A DNA stretch of 19,523 nt from Collinsella sp. (GTDB lineage: Bacteria > Actinomycetota > Coriobacteriia > Coriobacteriales > Coriobacteriaceae), in assembly GCA_019419405.1 (NCBI GenBank), contig DYAA01000156.1, forward strand, positions 1 to 19,523. Reading direction: 5' to 3'. The notes beneath the pieces are model-generated. The model worked only from the letters and a program-made list of their open reading frames with translations. It had not been told where the DNA came from and made no database searches. Positions 14,115 to 19,523 of this stretch are shown here, one piece after another (position 1 is the first letter of the stretch; the number at the start of each line of letters is the position of its first letter). Position numbers and translations under genes: made by a program.

Positions 14115-14120
14115 TACGAT
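14115..14120 (+). promoter_or_regulatory. Possible -10 box for the MFS gene
   Basis: GGGGTACGATGAA contains a TACGAT -10-like hexamer about 42 nt before the MFS start. Similar GGG(T/C)A-N-AT sequences precede the PLC and glycosyltransferase genes. No convincing -35 was found, so this is weak. Confidence 0.2.
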
Positions 14121-14161
14121 GAACTAACTGCATATCGGGCGAATACGAAGGGTCCCTGTCC

Positions 14162-15421
14162 ATGAAATACACCAAGCTCGAGCGTAACTGGGTCATGTAC
14201 GATGTGGGAAACTCGGCCCTCGTGCTGCTCAATACCTCGGTGGTGCCCATCTACTTTAACGCCATCAATACCGGTGCTTCCTCGGCAGACCTGGTGGTCG
14301 CTTGGGGCAACGCTCAGACGATTGCCTCGCTGGTCATTGCCATGCTCATGCCCATTCTGGGCGCGCTTGCCGATTACGCCGGCAACAAGATCAAGTTCTT
14401 CTTGGGCTTCTTCCTCACGGGCCTGGTTCTTTGCCTGGCGCAGGCTATCCCAATGTCCGCCATGGCATTTTTGACCGTGTACGTGCTGTGCACCATCGGC
14501 CTTAACTCTTCTATGACGTTCTACGACGCCATGCTGCCTGATATTACCACCGACGAGCGCATGGACGCCGTGTCCAGCTCGGGTTATGCCTGGGGCTACA
14601 TCGGTTCCACCGTGCCGTTCATCATCTGCTTGGCGCTTATCATGGGTGGCCCCGCTCTTGGCGTCCCCACCATGCTGGCAACGCGTCTGTCGTTTATCAT
14701 CACTGGTGCCTGGTGGCTCATCTTTACCCTGCCGCTCATTCGCACCTATAAGCAAAAGTACGGTCGCGAGCGCGGTCCCGAGGACACCATCGGCCACATC
14801 GTGGGCGGTGTGTTCTCCGAGGTCGGACACACCATGCGCGAGATTGCCCACAATAAGACCGTGCTGGTCTACATGATCGCGTTCTTCTTCTATATCGACG
14901 GTGTGCACACGGTCATTTCCATGGCCACCAGTTACGGATCGGCCTTGGGCATCGATTCGACGCAGCTGGTGCTGGCGCTGCTCGTTACGCAGTTCGTGGC
15001 CTTTCCGTCCGCCATCATCTACGGCAAGCTCGCCGGACGCGTGGGCACGCTCAACATGATCCTGGTGGCGGTCGCCGCCTACATGGGGATTGTGCTGTTC
15101 GCCGCGTTCTTCCTAAAGACCGCCTTTGAATTCTGGGTGCTTGCCATTATGGTCGGCCTGTTCCAGGGCGGTGTGCAGGCGCTCAGCCGTAGCTACTTTG
15201 GCCGCATTATCCCCAAGGAAAAGTCCAACGAGTACTACGGCTTCTTTGACATCTTTGGTCGTTATGCAAGCGTTATGGGCACCTTCCTGGTGTCGGTCGT
15301 CACCTCGCTGACCGGCAACCCGTCGCTGGGCGTCCTTTCCATTGGCGTGCTGCTGGTCGTTGGCTTTATGCTACTGGTCCGCCTGTCCCGCATGACTCGG
15401 GCGGCAGAGCATGCCGCATAG
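14162..15421 (+). CDS. UMF1-type MFS transporter (Atg22-like)
   Basis: A 419-residue integral membrane protein with about twelve hydrophobic segments. The N-terminus, LERNWVMYDVGNSALVLLNT followed by VVPIYF, matches the UMF1/Atg22-like branch of the major facilitator superfamily (typically LxWALYDWANSAY). The loop ADYAGNKIKFF after the second or third span is the MFS motif-A equivalent. SRSYFGRIIPKEKSNEYYGFF (about 343-363) is strongly conserved in the group. Yeast Atg22 exports amino acids from the vacuole, but bacterial members have no firm substrate. ATG 14162 follows GAAGGG with a slightly long spacer. It lies between the PLC-family and glycosyltransferase genes, all in the same direction. 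Confidence 0.87.
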   Translation: MKYTKLERNWVMYDVGNSALVLLNTSVVPIYFNAINTGASSADLVVAWGNAQTIASLVIAMLMPILGALADYAGNKIKFFLGFFLTGLVLCLAQAIPMSAMAFLTVYVLCTIGLNSSMTFYDAMLPDITTDERMDAVSSSGYAWGYIGSTVPFIICLALIMGGPALGVPTMLATRLSFIITGAWWLIFTLPLIRTYKQKYGRERGPEDTIGHIVGGVFSEVGHTMREIAHNKTVLVYMIAFFFYIDGVHTVISMATSYGSALGIDSTQLVLALLVTQFVAFPSAIIYGKLAGRVGTLNMILVAVAAYMGIVLFAAFFLKTAFEFWVLAIMVGLFQGGVQALSRSYFGRIIPKEKSNEYYGFFDIFGRYASVMGTFLVSVVTSLTGNPSLGVLSIGVLLVVGFMLLVRLSRMTRAAEHAA

Positions 15422-15468
15422 GAGCGAGCGGCTATTGTGCCTGTCCACGGTACTCTTTTGGGGTTATC

Positions 15469-15519
15469 CGCAATAAACATTGCGACTTGCGAGCAATGAT
15501 TTGCCCAAGTGGGTATGAT
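15469..15519 (+). promoter_or_regulatory. Promoter/operator region of the glycosyltransferase unit
   Basis: CGCAAT (15469-15474) and ATTGCG (15479-15484) form a perfect inverted repeat with a 4-nt spacer. A third half-site, GCAATG, follows at 15493-15498 and pairs as an inverted repeat with CATTGC 15478-15483. TATGAT at 15514-15519 is a good -10 candidate. The best -35-like TTGCGA (15487-15492) has a 21-nt spacer, so an activator may be needed. Confidence 0.35.
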
Positions 15520-15535
15520 GGAATCAGCTAGGTCG

Positions 15536-15571
15536 CGGGGCGTCGCCTGTGTTTGGCGGCGTCCCGTTTTT
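15536..15571 (+). terminator. Terminator or attenuator just before the glycosyltransferase
   Basis: CGGGGCGTCGCC (15536-15547) pairs with GGCGGCGTCCCG (15555-15566) over 12 bp with two G-U pairs. The loop is 7 nt, and TTTTT follows at 15567-15571. It could end the MFS transcript. However, it lies between the candidate -10 at 15514 and the glycosyltransferase ribosome binding site at 15581, where it would act as a leader attenuator. Confidence 0.75.
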
Positions 15572-15592
15572 GTGTTGCAGGGAGGGTAAGGC

Positions 15593-16780
15593 ATGAACGC
15601 CACGGTCGTGATTCCAACGTATTGGGCGGGCGATGACGCTTGCGCAAACGCCCCTGGCACCTATGACCATTCGACGCGACTCAACGCCGACAATCCCGAA
15701 CTCGACCGCTGCCTGGCCTCGCTTGAGCAGGTACGTGACATCCCGCGCATCATCCTTTTGGTGGTCTGTCCCGTTTCTGCCACAGCCGATGTGTCGCTGC
15801 GCGTGCACGAGATTGTCGACGCGCATCCCACGCTCAAGGTTACCGTTGTCACCAACACCCAGGCCTCGCGCATCGCAGACCGGGTTGCTCAGATCGCACC
15901 CAAGGGTTCGGGCGAGTGCGTGAGTCTGCGAGGCTACGGCGCCATCCGCAACATGGGGCTAGCCTGTGCCGCTGTGCTGGGGCATGACGCGGTTATCTTT
16001 TTGGATGACGATGAGACTGTCATCGACGCCGACTTTATGAAGCGCGCGACCTATGCGCTGGGCCAGCAGACGCGTCAGGGCCTGCCGATTTTGGTCAAGA
16101 GCGGTTACTTTTACGATCGCGATGGATCCCCGCTGGCGCCCACGGACAAGGTGGGCATCTGCCATCGTTGGTGGACCAAGCGCATCGAGTTCAACCGTTG
16201 GATGAAAAAGGCGCTCTCGGGCACCCGCATCTCGCGCTCCAACTACGTGTGCGGCGGCCTGATGGCCCTGCACGCCCGCGCCTTTACGCGTGTGGCCTTT
16301 GATCCGTTTATCACCCGTGGCGAGGACCTGGATTACCTCTTTAACATGCGCATGTTTGGCTATGACGTGTGGTTTGACAACGAGTGGACCGTGCGTCATC
16401 TGCCTCCAGAGTCCGAAAAGCGCTCGCCGCGCTTTATGCAGGATGTATACCGTTGGTACTACGAACGGGCCAAGTTGACATTTGCCGCGCATCAAAAGGA
16501 GCTCATTCCCGTTACGGCGGCATCGCTCATGCCCTACCCGGGCCCGTGGATTTCGCGCGAGCTCGACGACCGCGTGCGCAAGACCGCTATGGTCCGCAGC
16601 GTGTTTACCCGCGAGCATGAGGGCTACCTGCGCATCTGGCGCCATGGTATCGACGAGGCAAAGGCCTATGCGCGCCAAAACGCTGCAAGCTATCTGCGTT
16701 TCCAGAGCTTTTGGCCCAAGATCATGGACGGGCTTTGGCGTGACGCACAACTGATCAGTATCCTGGAGGGGGCCGAATGA
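15593..16780 (+). CDS. GT-A-fold glycosyltransferase
   Basis: A 395-residue protein with the features of a family-2-like GT-A glycosyltransferase. It has the N-terminal strand MNATVVIPTYWAG and the nucleotide/metal motif VIFLDDDETVID (Asp138-Asp140). An acceptor-side CGGLMALH (220-227) precedes TRGEDLDYLF (241-250), which is equivalent to the ED catalytic motif. The WFDNEWTVRHLPP strand (about 260-272) resembles the His-containing end of the catalytic domain. There is no signal peptide or clear membrane span, so it is probably cytoplasmic or membrane-associated. The donor and acceptor are unknown. GGAGGG is 6 nt before ATG 15593. The stop overlaps the start of kinase 2 (ATGA at 16777-16780), implying translational coupling and a shared role. 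Confidence 0.8.
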   Translation: MNATVVIPTYWAGDDACANAPGTYDHSTRLNADNPELDRCLASLEQVRDIPRIILLVVCPVSATADVSLRVHEIVDAHPTLKVTVVTNTQASRIADRVAQIAPKGSGECVSLRGYGAIRNMGLACAAVLGHDAVIFLDDDETVIDADFMKRATYALGQQTRQGLPILVKSGYFYDRDGSPLAPTDKVGICHRWWTKRIEFNRWMKKALSGTRISRSNYVCGGLMALHARAFTRVAFDPFITRGEDLDYLFNMRMFGYDVWFDNEWTVRHLPPESEKRSPRFMQDVYRWYYERAKLTFAAHQKELIPVTAASLMPYPGPWISRELDDRVRKTAMVRSVFTREHEGYLRIWRHGIDEAKAYARQNAASYLRFQSFWPKIMDGLWRDAQLISILEGAE

Positions 16781-18120
16781 TCGACCGCCGCGCCCAGCGC
16801 GATAGTTCAATATCAATCTTTCGCATCATTGCCGTTGCCTGCGCCATTTGCGTGCTGGTGTACTTTATTTTTGCCTTGGTGACCGGTATCGAGCCGATCG
16901 CCACGGTGATTGCCTGCGCGCTGCTGTGCATCTTTCTGTGCATCTTTATCTTTTTGACGCTCAATCCCGATTCGGTGCGCTCCCAGTACACCGAGGAGAC
17001 GCTCTCGGTGGCCTCGGCCATGCTCGAGGACATTAAGGGCGGTCTGACGCAGGAGTCGGCGCGTTTGGTGTGCCGGCGCATTTTGCCCGAGACGCGCGCC
17101 ATGACGGTGGCCATCACCGACGAGGACAACGTGCTTGCCTGCGCGGGCGAGTTTGAGGAAAAACTGCTGCCCGATACTCCCATCCACACGCTTGCCACGC
17201 GCTACGTTATCGAACATGGCATCGTGCAGTCGTTCAACCGTATGGTGGATGTCGTGGGTTCGGACGGCTCGCACAACCAAGTCCCCGCCGGCATTATCGC
17301 TCCCATCAAGGTGGGCGATCGTACCGTCGGCACGCTCAAGTTCTACTACAAGACCCCGCGCGCCGTCGACCGTACCCAGTACGCGCTTGCCTCGGGCTTT
17401 GCCGAGATCTTGTCCACGCAGCTCGCCATCCACGAGCTCGAGGTGCAAAAGGAACTCACGGCGCGCGCTGAGGTGCGTGCGCTGCAGGCGCAGATTAACC
17501 CGCACTTCCTGTTCAACACGCTGAACACCATTGCATCGTTTACGCGCACCGACCCGTTGCGGGCCCGCGAACTGCTTCGTGAGTTCTCATCGTTCTATCG
17601 TGCCACGCTCGACAACTCGGGATCGCTTATTCCGGTCTCGCGCGAGGTCGCACAGACCAAGCGCTACCTTACCTTTGAGAAGGCCCGCTTTGGCGAGGAC
17701 CGCGTGCTTGCGACGTTCGATGTGTCCGAGGACGTGGAAGATACGCTGGTGCCGGCGTTCGTGATCCAGCCGATTGTCGAGAACGCCGTACGTCATGGTA
17801 TGGGCGATGACGACGCCCTGAGGATCGACGTGACCGTTCACCAAGACGGCGAGGATGCAATCTTGATTGCCGTGGCCGATAATGGCGTGGGCATGGATGA
17901 GGGTACCGCCGCCAGACTGTTTGACGAGCGCTCTGCCCGTCCCGACGCCAGCTCTCCCCAGGGTGGCGGCGCCGGTGTGGCCATGCACAATATTTCGGAG
18001 CGCATCCATCGCTTTTATGGGCCGCACTCCTATACGCGTGTCGAATCGGCGCCGGGCAAGGGCACCAAAGTGCTCCTTCATCTTGATTTGTCAGAGAGCA
18101 TCTTTGACATTCAAGAGTAA
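16777..18120 (+). CDS. LytS-type sensor histidine kinase (second of two)
   Basis: A 447-residue kinase. It has two membrane spans (about 15-36 and 40-61), a GAF-like region (about 72-212), a coiled coil, phospho-acceptor His243 in INPHFLFNTLNTI, N box IVENAVRHG (Asn336), ADNGVGMDE (368-375) and the Gly-rich lid GGGAGVAMHNISERI. It would phosphorylate the LytTR regulator that follows. The start ATG overlaps the glycosyltransferase stop by 4 nt, with GGAGGGGGCCGA as ribosome binding site inside the upstream gene. It is paralogous to kinase 1, most strongly in the segment containing ASGFAE, STQLA and ELTAR before the His box. The extracytoplasmic part is minimal, so sensing is probably in the membrane or through the GAF-like domain. 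The signal is unknown. Confidence 0.9.
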   Translation: MIDRRAQRDSSISIFRIIAVACAICVLVYFIFALVTGIEPIATVIACALLCIFLCIFIFLTLNPDSVRSQYTEETLSVASAMLEDIKGGLTQESARLVCRRILPETRAMTVAITDEDNVLACAGEFEEKLLPDTPIHTLATRYVIEHGIVQSFNRMVDVVGSDGSHNQVPAGIIAPIKVGDRTVGTLKFYYKTPRAVDRTQYALASGFAEILSTQLAIHELEVQKELTARAEVRALQAQINPHFLFNTLNTIASFTRTDPLRARELLREFSSFYRATLDNSGSLIPVSREVAQTKRYLTFEKARFGEDRVLATFDVSEDVEDTLVPAFVIQPIVENAVRHGMGDDDALRIDVTVHQDGEDAILIAVADNGVGMDEGTAARLFDERSARPDASSPQGGGAGVAMHNISERIHRFYGPHSYTRVESAPGKGTKVLLHLDLSESIFDIQE

Positions 18121-18129
18121 AATAAAAGG

Positions 18130-18167
18130 CTACGGGCTCAACGTCATGCGACGGATGCCCGGCGTAG
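18130..18167 (+). other. Intercistronic hairpin between kinase 2 and regulator 2
   Basis: CTACGGGC (18130-18137) can pair with GCC-CGG-CGTAG (18157-18167) with a 3-nt bulge. A smaller stem, CGTC (18142-18145) with GACG (18150-18153), lies inside. No T-run follows. It may affect the relative output of kinase and regulator. Confidence 0.3.
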
Positions 18168-18192
18168 TTAGTTGACGAAAGGTTTTATCCCT

Positions 18193-18909
18193 ATGCTGCG
18201 TGCGATGATTGTGGATGATGAGGCGCCGGCTCGCTCGGAGCTTCGCTTCCTGCTCGAGCAAACGGGCAAGATCGGCACGATCACGGAGGCGTCGAGCGTC
18301 CGCTCCGCCATCGAGATGCTTATGGAAAGTCGCGTGGATGTCGTGTTTCTCGATATCTCGATGCCCGGTGCCTCGGGCCTGCAACTTGCCGAGGCGCTGC
18401 ATAAGCTCAAAAATCCGCCGGCGATCGTGTTTGTGACTGCGTATAGCGACCATGCGGTCGAGGCATTCGACGTGGATGCCGTCGATTATCTGATGAAGCC
18501 GGTCGAGGAAGCTCGCTTGGATCGCGCGATCGAGAAGGTCATGCAACGCGCCAAGCCGGTTACGGACAGCAAAGTGACCATCGAGCGTATCCCGGTGGAA
18601 AAGGGCGGCCGCAAGGTGCTCATTCCCGTGGATGACATCCGCTTTATCATGGCAAAGGACGATTACTCCTGCATCTATACCGTCGATGATCGCTTTTTGT
18701 CGACGACCTCGCTGGCGCAGTTTGAGGCCAAGCTCTGCGACTTTGGCTTCTTCCGTGTTCACCGCCGCTATATCGTCAACCTATCGTGCGTCACGGACGT
18801 TGAGACGGTGCCCTCGGGCGCCATCCAGCTGGGCATTACGGGCGTCGACGAACGCGTGCCGGTTTCTCGCCGCCGCGTCGTGCCGCTCAAGAAGGCTCTG
18901 AGTCTCTAG
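18193..18909 (+). CDS. LytTR-family response regulator (second of two)
   Basis: A 238-residue LytR/AgrA-type regulator. The receiver has Asp8/Asp9 in MIVDDEAPAR, phospho-acceptor Asp54 in FLDISMPG, Thr82 in FVTAY and Lys102 in LMKPVE. The LytTR domain (about 130-236) has VLIPVDDIRFIMAKDDYSC and FFRVHRRYIVN. ATG 18193 is preferred: GAAAGG lies 10 nt upstream, and this start leaves the usual short N-terminus before the first strand. A TTG at 18172 is in frame but poor. The gene follows kinase 2 by 72 nt and ends at a strong terminator. It is very similar to regulator 1 in both domains (for example LDAVDYVVKPVEDARL versus VDAVDYLMKPVEEARL), so the two could recognise related DNA sites. Confidence 0.92.
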   Translation: MLRAMIVDDEAPARSELRFLLEQTGKIGTITEASSVRSAIEMLMESRVDVVFLDISMPGASGLQLAEALHKLKNPPAIVFVTAYSDHAVEAFDVDAVDYLMKPVEEARLDRAIEKVMQRAKPVTDSKVTIERIPVEKGGRKVLIPVDDIRFIMAKDDYSCIYTVDDRFLSTTSLAQFEAKLCDFGFFRVHRRYIVNLSCVTDVETVPSGAIQLGITGVDERVPVSRRRVVPLKKALSL

Positions 18910-18915
18910 CACACT

Positions 18916-18966
18916 GGCCCCGCAGCCCTGTAGACCCATCGTCTGCGGGGCCGTGGGGCCTTTTTT
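18916..18966 (+). terminator. Intrinsic terminator after regulator 2
   Basis: GGCCCCGCAG (18916-18925) and CTGCGGGGCC (18943-18952) form a perfect 10-bp stem. A second GGGGCC at 18955-18960, directly before TTTTTT (18961-18966), can compete for the same left arm. Termination is likely, and the duplicated right arm is unusual. Confidence 0.82.
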
Positions 18967-19005
18967 GTATGTATCTGCCGAATCGTTTTTTGCGGAAGGG
19001 ATCCC

Positions 19006-19473
19006 ATGAACAGCGCAAGCGCCAAGCGCATCGACATCATCTCGGACACCCACGGCTATTTATCGCCTGCGCTCTTGGATGAGCTTGAGGGCGCAGACCT
19101 GATCATCCACGCCGGCGACCTTACGTCAGAGATGGACTACGAGCACCTATGCACCATCGCCCCCGTGCGGGCCGTACTGGGCAACAACGATTACTACCGC
19201 GACTACGGCCCCGATGTAGACCGTCTTGCGCTCTTTACTTACGAAGGCCTCAAATTCGCCGTAGCCCACTACCGCGAAGACCTTCCGGTGGGATCCGTGG
19301 ACGTAGCCATCAACGGCCACACCCACGTAACCAAAGAAGCCCAAGTGGGCCGTTGCTTAGTCCTCAACCCGGGCAGCGCCAGCTACCCCCGAGGCACCCG
19401 AGGCCCCACCATGGCCAGAATGCTAGTAAAAGACGGCAAGATTATAAGCACCAAGTTTATTGACCTAGACTAA
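19006..19473 (+). CDS. YfcE/MJ0936-family metallophosphodiesterase
   Basis: A 155-residue calcineurin-like phosphoesterase of the small YfcE/MJ0936 family, full length. All metal-site motifs are present in order: IISDTHG (Asp14, His16), IIHAGDLT (Asp38), LGNND (Asn60, Asp62), VAHY (His88), INGHTH (His105, His107) and NPGSASYPRG. These enzymes hydrolyse phosphodiester bonds in vitro with Mn2+ or similar metals; the cellular substrate is generally unknown. ATG 19006 follows GGAAGGG with a 5-nt spacer. The codons in the last third use more A-ending triplets (CTA, GTA, CCA) than the neighbours. It is a separate unit behind the terminator of the second two-component operon. Confidence 0.92.
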   Translation: MNSASAKRIDIISDTHGYLSPALLDELEGADLIIHAGDLTSEMDYEHLCTIAPVRAVLGNNDYYRDYGPDVDRLALFTYEGLKFAVAHYREDLPVGSVDVAINGHTHVTKEAQVGRCLVLNPGSASYPRGTRGPTMARMLVKDGKIISTKFIDLD

Positions 19474-19482
19474 CCGCAACAA

Positions 19483-19515
19483 AAACGGGGGATGCAGATG
19501 CGTTCCCCGTTTCCA
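19483..19515 (+). terminator. Probable terminator after the phosphodiesterase
   Basis: AAACGGGG (19483-19490) pairs with CCCCGTTT (19505-19512) with a 14-nt loop. It begins 10 nt after the stop. A-rich and T-rich flanks would allow it to work in both directions. The tract after the stem is short, so confidence is moderate. Confidence 0.6.
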
Positions 19516-19523
19516 TTTGAGCC

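Noticed and set aside
14009..14908. 299-codon minus-strand ORF over the MFS start
   Set aside because: It is antisense to the UMF1 gene. The composition is His/Gly/Asp-rich with no motif.

Overview
The window is high-GC (roughly 60%), gene-dense bacterial DNA with strong AAGGAGG-type ribosome binding sites and intrinsic terminators. The mix of an ArcC-type carbamate kinase, a lactose/cellobiose-type PTS with a LicR-like regulator, and two LytS-LytTR two-component systems suggests a gut Actinomycetota of the Coriobacteriia, with Collinsella the most likely genus. The genus is an inference from gene content and style, not from a marker gene. No rRNA, tRNA, CRISPR array, transposase or phage gene is visible.

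Layout. Positions 2-223 hold the 3' end of a carbamate kinase gene, closed by a terminator and followed by an intergenic inverted-repeat element. Positions 579-6075 form a beta-glucoside utilisation locus: a multidomain PRD/EIIB/EIIA transcription activator, then a tight operon of PTS IIA, IIB and IIC and a GH1 6-phospho-beta-glucosidase, closed by a terminator. The operon would import and phosphorylate cellobiose-like sugars and hydrolyse the phosphodisaccharide in the cytoplasm, with the upstream regulator sensing PTS phosphorylation. Positions 6076-6528 are a gene-free region between convergent genes, filled with short interspersed repeats related to those at 333-428. A membrane-anchored C39-like cysteine peptidase follows on the minus strand (6529-7530).

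Positions 7887-10747 carry an APC amino-acid permease and a metal-dependent amidohydrolase of the imidazolonepropionase/prolidase-like group. They share C-ending codon bias and probably form an uptake-and-hydrolysis module for an unknown amino-acid derivative.

Positions 10865-18909 contain two paralogous LytS-type histidine kinase/LytTR response regulator pairs. They flank an intracellular zinc-dependent PLC-family protein, a UMF1-type MFS transporter and a DDD-motif glycosyltransferase. The glycosyltransferase stop codon overlaps the start codon of the second kinase, and a terminator-like hairpin precedes the glycosyltransferase start. A YfcE-type phosphodiesterase gene closes the window.

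The items most worth following up are the duplicated LytS/LytTR systems, the glycosyltransferase-kinase coupling with its possible attenuator, the intergenic repeat families, and the orphan permease-amidohydrolase pair.
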